Shown: positions 25,509-34,878, numbered from the stretch's first letter. The stretch is 64,000 nucleotides of DNA from Solibacillus sp040273735 (GCF_040273735.1 NZ_JBELZM010000013.1:1-64000), one strand, 5' to 3'. Notes: a model not told the origin generated them from the letters alone. Made by a program: numbers and translations.

Positions 25509-25537
25509 ATGCTACGCCTTAAACGATTACTCGTCAA
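25509..25537 (-). promoter_or_regulatory. Sigma-A promoter of dhbE operon
   Basis: On the minus strand, TTGACG (25537-25532) and TAGCAT (25514-25509) are 17 bp apart. The start would fall just ahead of the Fur box. Confidence 0.75.
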
Positions 25538-25712
25538 CAATTGAAGGACAATTTAATCCAATTAGACCAATCGCTCTGGTTCTTTCGACTTTTTTTGAAA
25601 AGATTATATTAATAAGAATGGCCTTAAAGAGGGAGGCAAAAATATAAAACAGCGCACGTTAAGAGACATAAATTAACAAAAAATATATAGTAAAAACAAA
25701 GGGGGAGGAAAA

Positions 25713-26459
25713 ATGAGAATTTTTGATGCGCATTTTCATATTATCGATTATCAGTTTCCGGTTATCGAAAGTCAGGGGTATATGCCGCCAAGCTATGACG
25801 TTGCAGCATATAGCGAGGAAACAAAAGATTTATCGATTCAAGGCGGGGCAATTGTTTCAGGGTCATTTCAAGGATTTGACCAGACATATTTACTGCATTC
25901 GCTAAAGCAGATGGGCCCGGCATTTTGCGGTGTCACCCAATTGCCGTATACGGTGTCAGACGAAGAAATTGAAGCATTGCACAAAAATGGTGTCAGGGCA
26001 TTGCGTTTTAACATTAAACGCGGTGGCTCGGAAGATTTATCGAAGCTCGATTATTTTGCGAGACGTGTGCATGAACTAGTCGGCTGGCATAGCGAGTTGT
26101 ATATTGATGCGAAAGAACTTCCAGAAATTACTGCAACGATCAAGAAATTACCGGCAATCTCCATCGATCATTTAGGGTTATCGGAAGAAGGGCAGCCTCA
26201 TTTACTCAAGCTAGTAGATAAAGGGGTTCGTGTGAAAGCTACCGGTTTTGGCCGTGTAGAATTGAATGTACAAAAAGCACTGCGGGAGATTTACAGCATT
26301 AACCCGGATGCATTGATGTTCGGGACAGACTTGCCGTCGACCCGGGCAAAAAGACCATTTGAAGTTGCCGATATTACGCTGATTCAGCAACTTTTTGATG
26401 AGCAGGCCAGCGAAAAAATCTTATATACGAATGCGTCGCAATGGTATTTTGGAAAATAA
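25713..26459 (+). CDS. Amidohydrolase-2 family metal-dependent hydrolase
   Basis: The 248-aa TIM-barrel protein has the N-terminal metal motif FDAHFHI, a middle His (SIDHLGLS) and the late Asp motif FGTDLPSTR. It belongs to the amidohydrolase 2 group (decarboxylases and lactonases acting on small carboxylates); the substrate cannot be told. It starts after GGGGGAGG. Although next to the siderophore cluster, it has no visible Fur site of its own on this strand and shows no link to catechol chemistry, so a joint role is not claimed. Confidence 0.85.
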   Translation: MRIFDAHFHIIDYQFPVIESQGYMPPSYDVAAYSEETKDLSIQGGAIVSGSFQGFDQTYLLHSLKQMGPAFCGVTQLPYTVSDEEIEALHKNGVRALRFNIKRGGSEDLSKLDYFARRVHELVGWHSELYIDAKELPEITATIKKLPAISIDHLGLSEEGQPHLLKLVDKGVRVKATGFGRVELNVQKALREIYSINPDALMFGTDLPSTRAKRPFEVADITLIQQLFDEQASEKILYTNASQWYFGK

Positions 26460-26590
26460 TAAAAATTAGTGGTAAATCTAACGAGTAGCGCCAAAATAAT
26501 TATAGAGAGATAGTAACATTCATAGTAAGGATGTTTAAAAATAGCACAATATGGGTATTTTCCTTTCAATGTATTTAAAGAGGTGAATAA

Positions 26591-28153
26591 ATGAAAGGGA
26601 AATATTTTTCAAATACTGTGTTTACAGTATCAGCAGTATTTATTTTACTTTGTGTTGTTTTTGGCAGTATGGCACCAGATGCCTTCAGTAATGTTGCTAC
26701 ATATTTATTTGGTTTGACAACCGACTATTTTGGATGGTTTTACTTACTCTCTGTTTTTATCATTATTGTATTTCTTTTAGTGATGGCTATTTCCAAGTAC
26801 GGAAAAATCCGTTTAGGCGGAAAAGATGCACGACCGGAATTTAAGTTCCATACTTGGATTGCGCTATTATTTGCGGCGGGTCTTGGAATTGGGTTGGTAT
26901 TCTGGGGTGTTGCCGAGCCGATGAGTCATTACTTTAATACACCATTTAACGATGTCCAGGCACAAACGACGGATGCGGCCCGTCTGGCAATGGGCTATGC
27001 TTTTTTCCACTGGGGAATTAGCCAATGGTCAGTATTTGCGATAATTGGATTAGTTATGGCCTATATGCAGTTCAACAAAAAAAGGGATTTATTAATATCA
27101 ACGGCGTTAGAGCCTGTCACAGGAACAAATCGCGGCGTTAAAAATACAGTTGATATTCTGGCGGTCATTGCTACTGTAATGGGTGTTGCCACATCAATCG
27201 GCTTAGGTGTTTTGCAAACGAACGGTGGCTTAAATGCCGTCTTTAACACACCGATTTCGATTTGGGTACAGTTAGCAATTATAGGTGTAGTTTTCATTGG
27301 ATATATGGCATCTTCTATAAGCGGTCTACAAAAGGGGATTCGTATATTAAGTAATGTAAACATGTACTTGGCCTTGATTTTACTAGTATTTGTTTTTGTT
27401 ACAGGCCCTACAGTCTTCATATTGGAAAGCTTCGTTTTAGCAATCAGTGATTATATTACGAATTTCGTACAGTACAGCTTACGTTTGCAGCCGTATGCAG
27501 GGGGGACATGGGTGAAGGATTGGACAATCTTCTACTGGGCGTGGGCGATTGCCTGGTCACCTTTTGTCGGGTCATTCGTAGCGCGCGTATCGAGAGGACG
27601 TACAATCCGTGAATTTATTGTCGGCGTTTTAATCATTCCGCCGGTTATTTCTTGTTTCTGGATTGCAGTATTTGGCGGTTCAGCACTTTACTTTGATTTG
27701 AACAAAGGCACAACAATTGCGGAAGCAGTTGATACCGATTTGACTGTCGCCCTATTCCTTATGCTGGAGCAGCTTCCGTTAACAACAATCGCCTCGATTT
27801 TAGGGATTGTTTTAATTATAATTTTCCTTATTACATCGGGAGATACAGCGACGTTTATTATGGCTAGTATGACTGATAAAGGAACAATGAACCCTCACAA
27901 TCGATTAAAGGTCATCTGGGGTGTTTTAATCGCTGCGATTGCGAGTGTACTATTGTTTTCAGGCGGGCTTGAAGCACTGCAAACAGCTTCACTCATATCA
28001 GCCCTTCCATTTACAGTCGTCATGCTCTTACTCATCGTCTCCTTCTTCAAAATGATCCGACATGAAGTCATTCCAATTACGAAGCGGGATGTCCGTCGTC
28101 ATAAACGGATTATGGAGCATATTGAAAAAACTGAAAATCAAACAAAAAAATAA
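26591..28153 (+). CDS. BCCT-family transporter (betaine/choline/carnitine type)
   Basis: A 12-span secondary transporter of 520 aa. BCCT hallmarks are GLGIGLVFWGVAEP, the signature WAWAIAWSPFVGSFVARVSRGR and a positively charged C-terminal tail of about 45 residues that senses osmotic stress in relatives such as OpuD and BetP. It probably takes up a quaternary ammonium osmoprotectant with Na+. It is monocistronic with its own terminator; the amidohydrolase gene 131 bp upstream may be co-transcribed, as no terminator is seen between them. Confidence 0.93.
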   Translation: MKGKYFSNTVFTVSAVFILLCVVFGSMAPDAFSNVATYLFGLTTDYFGWFYLLSVFIIIVFLLVMAISKYGKIRLGGKDARPEFKFHTWIALLFAAGLGIGLVFWGVAEPMSHYFNTPFNDVQAQTTDAARLAMGYAFFHWGISQWSVFAIIGLVMAYMQFNKKRDLLISTALEPVTGTNRGVKNTVDILAVIATVMGVATSIGLGVLQTNGGLNAVFNTPISIWVQLAIIGVVFIGYMASSISGLQKGIRILSNVNMYLALILLVFVFVTGPTVFILESFVLAISDYITNFVQYSLRLQPYAGGTWVKDWTIFYWAWAIAWSPFVGSFVARVSRGRTIREFIVGVLIIPPVISCFWIAVFGGSALYFDLNKGTTIAEAVDTDLTVALFLMLEQLPLTTIASILGIVLIIIFLITSGDTATFIMASMTDKGTMNPHNRLKVIWGVLIAAIASVLLFSGGLEALQTASLISALPFTVVMLLLIVSFFKMIRHEVIPITKRDVRRHKRIMEHIEKTENQTKK

Positions 28154-28165
28154 ATGGTACTAAGT

Positions 28166-28212
28166 AAAAACGGGCACTGCTCACTCACAGGTGAGGCGGT
28201 GTCCGTTTTTTA
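28166..28212 (+). terminator. Terminator after the BCCT gene
   Basis: AAAACGGGCAC pairs with GTGTCCGTTTT around an inner stem, followed by T6. Confidence 0.8.
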
Positions 28213-28328
28213 GCAAACATTGTTATAAAGGATATATAGATATTTATTTTTTTAAAAAAAGTTTAATAACAAAGGAGGCGGGTAATTGTTAGGGGAACAC
28301 CAAAACACAATCTAGGAGGAATTACAAA

Positions 28329-28634
28329 ATGAGTGAAATTAATAACATTAACAAGAAACTTGAAGAATTATCTCCTGAAAAAAAAGATCAGATTTTAGAA
28401 AGCTTTTCAACGTTCAAAAGCTATTTGAACGACCAGCTTGCTAAAGGTGAACGACTAGGTTTGAGTGATGACATGTTGGCAAAAGGCGCCAAGTTTGTAG
28501 CTGATCATTTAGCTAAAAACGAAGAACCTCGAAACAGTGAAGAGAAAGTGCTACAGGAATTATGGAAAGTAGCAGATGAAAGCGAAAAGAAAGCATTAGC
28601 TAGTGTGCTAGTGAAAATGGTACAAGCAGATTAA
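28329..28634 (+). CDS. DUF3243 small helical protein
   Basis: This 101-aa, highly charged, all-helical protein matches DUF3243 (YmfJ-like): a middle LGLSDDMLAKGAKFVADHLA and then EPRNSEEKVLQELWKVADE. The family is widespread in Bacillota with no known function. Ribosome site AGGAGG. It is monocistronic, bounded by a strong terminator. Confidence 0.88.
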   Translation: MSEINNINKKLEELSPEKKDQILESFSTFKSYLNDQLAKGERLGLSDDMLAKGAKFVADHLAKNEEPRNSEEKVLQELWKVADESEKKALASVLVKMVQAD

Positions 28635-28647
28635 TTCTGTGAAATAG

Positions 28648-28690
28648 AATGCCCCTCATCATGATGTAACCGTGATGAGGGGCATTTCTT
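28648..28690. terminator. Terminator after the DUF3243 gene
   Basis: AATGCCCCTCATCA pairs with TGATGAGGGGCATT. It could also serve the AAA operon arriving on the other strand. Confidence 0.85.
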
Positions 28691-28731
28691 ATGGTGCAGA
28701 TTTCTATTTTTCTAGTTTAGTTTAGCTCATT

Positions 28732-29964
28732 CTAAATTTTGCGGCTATGTTGGCGCAAGTATTTTTCTACATCATTATAGAGACCGCCATGGTTTGCATA
28801 TTTGACATAGTTTTTGACTGTCCGAAGCCATTCCAATGTGGAGGGCTGGACATTTTCGAGTGTTTGGAGAAAATCTTGGGTCGTTAAAGGTCGTTCAATA
28901 CCGGTTGTTAAAATGTCTTCAATTATAAATTCTGAAGCAAGCTCCACCACGTTTTCAATGTCAGCCCCAGAGAAAAATTCGGTTTTGGAAGCAAGGAGCT
29001 GGGTATCGATATCCTCTGCAAATCTTCCTTTAATTTTCAGCTTAAAGATTTCTTCTCTTGCTTTAAAATCTGGCGGGGCGACAAAAATTAATCGATCAAA
29101 TCGACCGGGACGTTTTAAGGCATTGTCTACATCCCATGGTGTGTTCGTTGCCGCCATGACAAGTATTTCTTCTGTACTCGAGTCTATTCCTTCCATCTCT
29201 GTCAAGAAAGTATCGATAAGGCCGCGGGTGTTGGAAGAAGATTTAGATCGGCTAAATCCGATCGTATCAACCTCATCAAAAAATAGAATACTCGGTTTCT
29301 GAGAACGCGCCTTATCAAAAATATCCCTCAAATTACGTTCACTTATCCCGATATAGGGATCCAAAATATCGGTAATCCGCACTGGGTAAAAATGGGCGTT
29401 ACATTCTCCCGCAGTTGCCCGTGCAATAAATGTTTTGCCACACCCTGGTGGTCCATAAAACAGAATGCCGCCACCGATCTTTTTTCGGAACTTACTAAAT
29501 AAACCCTTGTTGAAAAAAGGACTAATAATGCGTAGGTGAATGGTCTTTTTTAAATCTTCCAGGCCTGCCACATCTTCAAATTTTACATCCTCATGTGCCT
29601 GCTTTACTTTAGGAGGTATGGCATTGCCATGAATTACTTTTAACTTTGGCTGAAATGGCTTTGTTTTGTTAAGAGAAGGTGAATGACGATCAGTTTCCGC
29701 ATTCATTTGGCTATCAGACGATGGTTTGGAAGGTGCTGTAATTTCTTCTTGCTTCAGATTTGAACTTATTTTTATTAATTCATTGACCATTTCGGTTTTT
29801 TCTTTTTCGTCAGTACAATAAGAAATGGCCGTGGAAAGTGAAGAAATTGCTTCATGATACCGATCGTTCTCAGCAAGTTCTATTCCAAGCCAATAATGTG
29901 CCTGTGGATCAGTAGGTCTTTGCACTACCATTTGCTGTAGCCATTTTATTTTTTCCTTTTCCAT
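28732..29964 (-). CDS. TPR-AAA+ ATPase (Vps4/FtsH-like AAA domain)
   Basis: This soluble ATPase of about 410 aa has an N-terminal TPR-like helical pair (residues 5-60), a low-complexity linker (70-110) and one AAA module: Walker A GPPGCGKT near 170, Walker B ILFFDEVD near 228, and the second region of homology ending RPGRFD. AAA proteins of this clade remodel or unfold protein partners as hexamers. ATG 29964 overlaps the stop of the upstream gene by one base (TAATG), so translation is coupled; AGGTGG is the ribosome site. It is the last gene of a three-gene operon with a TPR-membrane protein and a small membrane protein. No protease domain is present. Confidence 0.85.
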   Translation of the reverse strand: MEKEKIKWLQQMVVQRPTDPQAHYWLGIELAENDRYHEAISSLSTAISYCTDEKEKTEMVNELIKISSNLKQEEITAPSKPSSDSQMNAETDRHSPSLNKTKPFQPKLKVIHGNAIPPKVKQAHEDVKFEDVAGLEDLKKTIHLRIISPFFNKGLFSKFRKKIGGGILFYGPPGCGKTFIARATAGECNAHFYPVRITDILDPYIGISERNLRDIFDKARSQKPSILFFDEVDTIGFSRSKSSSNTRGLIDTFLTEMEGIDSSTEEILVMAATNTPWDVDNALKRPGRFDRLIFVAPPDFKAREEIFKLKIKGRFAEDIDTQLLASKTEFFSGADIENVVELASEFIIEDILTTGIERPLTTQDFLQTLENVQPSTLEWLRTVKNYVKYANHGGLYNDVEKYLRQHSRKI

Positions 29965-30842
29965 TATGTCCACCTACTTTTTTTCTGGAGGAGTTTTACG
30001 AATGGCAGAGCCAACCAAGTATAAGCAACAAAAAATAAATAGCCTGCAATCCAAATTATACTTAAAAGATTCAATCCGCTAAATTGGAGAAGAAGAAAGA
30101 TACCGATACCTAGTATCCAAATCACAAATGGACCTCCTATTCGATCCATTAAACGAAGAGGAGCCAAAAAGTGATGGTTTTGAATATCTGTTTCTTCCAA
30201 TATAGTCAGTAATTGTGGATCATCTGGTTTTAATAGAAAGGCTTGGCGATAATATTCTCTCGCTTCTTTTTCCTTATTCTGAAGGGTCGCATGTAAACCA
30301 AGTTGAATCAGTTTAGATAACTCGCTATCTCCGGAATTCATATAACGTTCTAACGCCTGAATTTGCTGCTGTTTTTTTTCCGTTATTGCTTCTAGGCGGA
30401 AGTAATTGCGGAGGACATGGTCATTTTCAGGATCCAATGCTAATGCTATATGAATAAGCTGTTTTGACTTATTTCTATGACCGAGCTTTTTCATTAAATA
30501 CGCATAGCTCGCATGAATTTCGGCGTTATTAGGATTTAAGCGAAGTGCCTCTAGAAACGCCTCCTCTGATTTTTGGAATTTTTCCGTTTCCATATATAAA
30601 TGCCCCAAAATAGATAAAACATTTTCACGAGCATAGCCTAATCTCATCGCCTCAACTAGCTGTTCTTCAGCTTCTTCATAAAAATTTAATTGATAATTGC
30701 TAAAGCCTAACATATACCAAATTCGCGCATTTTCAAGATGCTCATCTAAAATATCCTCTATAAATTTGATAACTTGTTCATAGCGGTTGATTTCATAATA
30801 ATGTTCAATCATTTCAATGGACAGAGGTTGTTGTTCATTCAA
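29964..30842 (-). CDS. TPR protein with C-terminal membrane segments
   Basis: The 292-aa protein has about five TPR repeats over residues 8-200 (for example AIEWYMLGFSNY-type and ALRLNPNNAEIHASYAYL-type helix pairs) and two to three hydrophobic segments near 225-285. It probably shows its TPR face to the cytoplasm from the membrane. The tight coupling to the AAA gene suggests it is an adaptor or membrane tether for that ATPase, which has TPR-like helices too. I know of no named family for the pair. Confidence 0.75.
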   Translation of the reverse strand: MNEQQPLSIEMIEHYYEINRYEQVIKFIEDILDEHLENARIWYMLGFSNYQLNFYEEAEEQLVEAMRLGYARENVLSILGHLYMETEKFQKSEEAFLEALRLNPNNAEIHASYAYLMKKLGHRNKSKQLIHIALALDPENDHVLRNYFRLEAITEKKQQQIQALERYMNSGDSELSKLIQLGLHATLQNKEKEAREYYRQAFLLKPDDPQLLTILEETDIQNHHFLAPLRLMDRIGGPFVIWILGIGIFLLLQFSGLNLLSIIWIAGYLFFVAYTWLALPFVKLLQKKSRWT

Positions 30843-30865
30843 TCTTCACACCTACAATCAATAAG

Positions 30866-31318
30866 TTAAATTAATTCAGAGAGCATAATTAGCATAGTCT
30901 CGATTAGGGCGGAAATTATAACCCACAGGATTCCTTTTTTATATAAAACTTCTGTACCTCCACCAACTGCAAGATGCTCCTTAAACGGTTTTTTCATTGC
31001 CAAATAATAGATTACGTAACATATCACCCCGAATAATTTGGCGATATTGTCCATATTGGACAGACTGATGGCAATCGTTTGTTGAGCTATCGCATAAATA
31101 ATAGCCATTTTTACGATAAAGAGTATGGTACTGACTGCGATTAAACCCTGGATATATTTTTTGTCCAAGCGTAGCCACTTTGCATTTTGAATTCCTAATA
31201 CGGTAATCCCGATAATACCGCCGAAAAATGCAACCAAAAAAAGACCACCGATATTATAACTTTTTGTTGAGCTTGCCTCGTTTTCCAATAAGCTGGCAGA
31301 ATATAAATCTCCTTGCAT
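30866..31318 (-). CDS. Small membrane protein of the AAA-TPR operon
   Basis: A 150-aa protein with four hydrophobic segments (about 23-45, 55-78, 90-108 and 128-148) and a short soluble N-terminus. No family was recognised. GGAGG lies before the ATG, and the gene is first in the operon, 23 bp upstream of the TPR gene. It may be the membrane substrate or partner of the AAA ATPase; this is inference from gene order only. Confidence 0.7.
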   Translation of the reverse strand: MQGDLYSASLLENEASSTKSYNIGGLFLVAFFGGIIGITVLGIQNAKWLRLDKKYIQGLIAVSTILFIVKMAIIYAIAQQTIAISLSNMDNIAKLFGVICYVIYYLAMKKPFKEHLAVGGGTEVLYKKGILWVIISALIETMLIMLSELI

Positions 31319-31785
31319 ATTACAGCCTCCATATATTTAATTTTGTGCAACGGTCTTCTATTTTCTTGTAAGTATAAAGTAAGATTTCTAGTATTTGTAT
31401 ATTTTAATCGCAAAATGAGTTGTTAGTTTTAGTGTTTTCATATAAGTTGGGAAATTGGTCGTATGTGAATTTATGGTGTGAAATCCGAATCAATAGGTGA
31501 ATATTCGAAAGCGATAAAGCAAACAGCATTTTAGAATCCATAGCGGTAATGCATTCAATTGCCCCTCGGTAGTACTTGCTATATCTATTTTCATTGTGCT
31601 GAATGTTTATAGTTTAAATGGATATTGAATTGTTCCACAATACAAATGGTATTCGCTGATTTTAAGGAAAAGACCGTGCAATTTTATATACCATTAAAAT
31701 GAAACTTCCAAACATTGTAAGTTAACTGCGGCTAAAGGGCTGAGGTAAAGTAAGGGAGCTGGCCGATTTGCGCTTAATTTACCGA
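31319..31785. other. Gene-free stretch upstream of the AAA operon
   Basis: No coding region, repeat or RNA structure was recognised in about 465 bp apart from the ribosome site of the leftward operon. It probably holds that operon's promoter, but no convincing -35/-10 pair was found. Confidence 0.5.
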
Positions 31786-31819
31786 AAAAACCGAAACCCC
31801 ATAACGGGATTCCGGTTTA
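31784..31819 (-). terminator. Terminator of the BMP-chemoreceptor operon
   Basis: On the minus strand, AACCGGAATCCC faces GGGGTTTCGGTT with two mismatches, followed by T6. Confidence 0.65.
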
Positions 31820-31848
31820 TAAAAATATTTCTATTCAGTAATAACAGA

Positions 31849-33498
31849 TCATGTCCTGAATTTCGCCACAATACCTTGCAGCTCTTCAGCAAGATGGGCA
31901 AGGGAACCTGCTGCGGTATTCACTTCGGACATCGAGGCAAGCTGCTCCTCTGAAGCGGAGGCAACCGACACAGCATTGTCTGCCGTAGTTTCGGAAACCG
32001 CTGCCATCTGAAGTGATTGCTCTGACACAGATTCCATTTTCGAATGAATACTGTCAGACACAGCTGTAATCTGGTTTACCTGCTCTTGTACTTGACCGAT
32101 AATAGCCAGAATTTCGTCAAACGTTGCCTTCGTATCATGCGAAATTGTAATACCGGCATTGACGCGATCCTTCACCTGCTGGATTGAAGAAACGGTTGTC
32201 GTCGTATCGTTTTCAATCTCTACAGCAATTCGCGAAATGTCGGATACGGACTGTTTCGTCTGTTCGGACAATTTTTTCACTTCATCAGCGACAACGGCAA
32301 AGCCTTTACCAGCTTCACCAGCACGAGCTGCTTCGATTGCGGCATTCAGCGCAAGCAGGTTCGTCTGATCGGAAATATCCTGTACTAGCTTCAGAATATT
32401 GACGATTTCAGTTGTACGGCTCGCAAGAAGTGTTAAAGAATCTGCTGTTTCTTCTACTGTTGATTGAATGAGATTCATTTGAGATACAGTGTTTTCAACA
32501 TACACCGAACCTTTTTCAATTTTTTCATTTGTTGAATTAGACAGTGCAGTTGCCTGATCTGCCTGATTTGCGATTTCTTCAGCTTCTTCCAATACTTTTT
32601 GCGCAAACGCGGCAGAGGAGCTCGACATTTCCTTTTGCTTTTCCGCTGCGTCCGATACATTCTGAATGGAAGTGGAAATCAGTTCTGTGCCAAGCATTGT
32701 TTCATCGGCACTGGCCATCAGCTCTTCGGCAGATGCTGCAACCTGATCTGAACTGTCCGATACATGCGTGATGATTTCCTTCAGATTGCCAGTCATCTGG
32801 CGGAATGAAGTCTGCAGTTCGCCAACTTCATCGTCAGCCTCCTGGTCTTCAAACTGCACATTTAGATTCCCTGCTGCAATTTCTTTTGCCCCTGCTGTTA
32901 ATCGACCGATGCGGCCAACGATTCTGTTTGTGAAATACAGCGCCGACACGACACTTACGATAATAAGTGCGATCGCAGAAATAATGGAAATCCATGTAAT
33001 CGCATTTATTTTATTGTCAAGCTCTTGCTGCATCGCTGTATAGTTTCCGCTCACATCGCGTTTCAGTTCGATTACATCATTGACGATTCCTCGTGTACGT
33101 TGGGATTGACGTTTAATTTCCGCAACATTTGTTTCCAGTAGGGAGGCGGCAGTCGCATCCGCAATTTTTGCGAACTTTTCTTCAAACTGTGCACTAATCT
33201 GACGTTGGCGTTCTGTTGAAAAACTGCCTTTTAGACTGTTATAAACTTCTTCAGTCCGTGCTAAATCCGTTTCAATATTATATTTGTTGTTTTCGGATAC
33301 ATTGATCGAATAGACGCTCAATGATTTTTGCAGGCTTTGAACCGAGCTGTTTAATTCTTCAACGGCAACTAAGGAATCCACGACTTCTTCCGTAGATGCG
33401 TTCAGGCTCATAAGCTGGCTAATATTGTAGCCGATAATACAGACAGCCAGTAGCAGCGGTAACAATGCCAACATTAATATTTTCTGTTTTAATTTCAC
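31849..33498 (-). CDS. Methyl-accepting chemotaxis protein
   Basis: This 549-aa membrane chemoreceptor has a first span at about 7-27, an extracellular helical sensor of about 140 aa (four-helix-bundle size), a second span near 170-190, a HAMP domain, then the long signalling coiled coil. The conserved hairpin tip reads IEAARAGEAGKGFAVVADEV. It would control CheA. The gene follows, by 19 bp, one for a BMP-type lipoprotein, so the receptor may sense through that binding protein as well as directly. No methylesterase pentapeptide is seen at the C-terminus. Confidence 0.93.
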   Translation of the reverse strand: MKLKQKILMLALLPLLLAVCIIGYNISQLMSLNASTEEVVDSLVAVEELNSSVQSLQKSLSVYSINVSENNKYNIETDLARTEEVYNSLKGSFSTERQRQISAQFEEKFAKIADATAASLLETNVAEIKRQSQRTRGIVNDVIELKRDVSGNYTAMQQELDNKINAITWISIISAIALIIVSVVSALYFTNRIVGRIGRLTAGAKEIAAGNLNVQFEDQEADDEVGELQTSFRQMTGNLKEIITHVSDSSDQVAASAEELMASADETMLGTELISTSIQNVSDAAEKQKEMSSSSAAFAQKVLEEAEEIANQADQATALSNSTNEKIEKGSVYVENTVSQMNLIQSTVEETADSLTLLASRTTEIVNILKLVQDISDQTNLLALNAAIEAARAGEAGKGFAVVADEVKKLSEQTKQSVSDISRIAVEIENDTTTTVSSIQQVKDRVNAGITISHDTKATFDEILAIIGQVQEQVNQITAVSDSIHSKMESVSEQSLQMAAVSETTADNAVSVASASEEQLASMSEVNTAAGSLAHLAEELQGIVAKFRT

Positions 33499-33517
33499 TG
33501 TTGTACGATCCTTTCTT

Positions 33518-34492
33518 CTACTTAATCGTCACTTGACCATCCGCAAGCTCCTGCTGCAACTGTTCAATTTGCTTTTGTTCCTGTGAAGTTAAATTCACGA
33601 CACGGATTGGTGCAAGACTCACACCATTTTCTTTAATGCCAAGCAATTTATCTTTTTCCGATAGTGTCCCTGTTTCCGCAATTTCTTTAATTGCCTGATA
33701 AACAGCAGTATCAACCTGTTTTAGCATCGAAGAAACAATCGTATCTTCAGCCAGGAAAAACTGATCGCTGTCCACACCGAAAGCATGTACACCTGCTTCC
33801 TGTGCAGCTAAAATAGAGCCGACCCCTGTAAAGCCGGCAGCGGGATAAATATAATCCGCACCTTGCTCAATCATTTCGCGTGCAATCGAAGCACCTAGCT
33901 GGTCATCCCCGAAATCACCCGCATAAACGGATAACACCTCTATGTCAGGATTTACTTTTTGGGCACCTGCTTTAAACCCGGTTTCAAAACGCTCGATTAC
34001 TTCATTTTCAACACCACCGATAAATCCGATCGTATTGCTTTCTGTTTTCATGGCAGCGAGTGCACCGAGTAAATAGGAACCTTCATCTTCTTTGAAAGTA
34101 ATATTATGGACATTCGGCAAGTCCGACACTGCGTCGATTAATATAAATTGCTCGTCCGGATAAGCAGCAGCCACTGCCTCCATATCCTCCTGGACAGTAA
34201 ATCCGATTCCGATAATCAGATCCTGTCCTTCCGCAACGAGTTCTTCCAATCCTTGCTTATATGTACCGGTAAATTCAAGTTCACGGTAATCAAACGTTAT
34301 ATCTAGTTCATCGCGTGCTTTCTCAAGTCCTTCAAAAGCAATATCAGAAAACGACTGATCACCAAGTCCTGCATCCGACAGCATGACACCAATTTTCACC
34401 CGTTCCTTTGTCTCTTCCTCTGACTTCTGTGAGCAGGCAGAGAGCACGACTACAACGAGAAGACTCATTAAAAACAACCATCTTCTTTTCAT
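33518..34492 (-). CDS. BMP-family substrate-binding lipoprotein (Med/PnrA-like)
   Basis: The 324-aa lipoprotein has a signal peptide ending in LSAC (Cys20) and the BMP fold beginning VKIGVMLSDAGLGDQSFSD, with IGFIGGVENEVIERFETGF in the middle. BMP relatives bind purine nucleosides for ABC importers or, in Bacillus Med, act in signalling. No ABC transporter genes are adjacent; the only operon partner is the chemoreceptor gene. A role as ligand-capturing co-receptor is inference. Confidence 0.9.
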   Translation of the reverse strand: MKRRWLFLMSLLVVVVLSACSQKSEEETKERVKIGVMLSDAGLGDQSFSDIAFEGLEKARDELDITFDYRELEFTGTYKQGLEELVAEGQDLIIGIGFTVQEDMEAVAAAYPDEQFILIDAVSDLPNVHNITFKEDEGSYLLGALAAMKTESNTIGFIGGVENEVIERFETGFKAGAQKVNPDIEVLSVYAGDFGDDQLGASIAREMIEQGADYIYPAAGFTGVGSILAAQEAGVHAFGVDSDQFFLAEDTIVSSMLKQVDTAVYQAIKEIAETGTLSEKDKLLGIKENGVSLAPIRVVNLTSQEQKQIEQLQQELADGQVTIK

Positions 34493-34640
34493 TCCATCAG
34501 TCCTTTACATTAAATACATTATGTAGAAGTTCGACCTCCAACATTTTCAATTTTAACGTATTCATGCCATTTAATAAATGAAATAAAAAAATTTTGCAGA
34601 AAATTAACAATTTATGGGAAGTTCTGTAGGGAGAGGGATT

Positions 34641-34810
34641 TTATTAGAACATCTGAGAGATATTAGAAGGAGTGAAAGTGATATTAGAAAATCTAACGGT
34701 CATATTGGAGCAACACGCCATCTTATTAAAACATCTGTCGGATATATTAGAAGATCGTAATTTTATTAGAAGAAATAAAAAAATATTAGAACTTCTCAAA
34801 TATATTAGAA
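34641..34810 (-). repeat. Phased repeat array D: 9 units, inverted relative to arrays A-C
   Basis: On the + strand the core reads TATTAGAA, at 34642, 34661, 34682, 34703 (TATTGGAG), 34724 (TATTAAAA), 34745, 34764, 34784 and 34803. Steps are 19-21 bp. Read on the minus strand, the unit order, the irregular short steps at its start and the A/T alternation align with the first units of arrays A and B, so it is the same element in opposite orientation. It lies between divergent genes, just upstream of the hisS promoter. Confidence 0.88.
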
Positions 34811-34848
34811 CTTCCACGAATTATAAAAAGAAAATTCTGAAGTTAAAG

Positions 34849-34878
34849 TTGACACATTATGGAAGCATCCAGTATAGT
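34849..34878 (+). promoter_or_regulatory. Promoter of the hisS leader
   Basis: TTGACA at 34849-34854 and TATAGT at 34873-34878 are 18 bp apart. This is one of the best sigma-A promoters in the window and starts right after array D. Confidence 0.8.
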
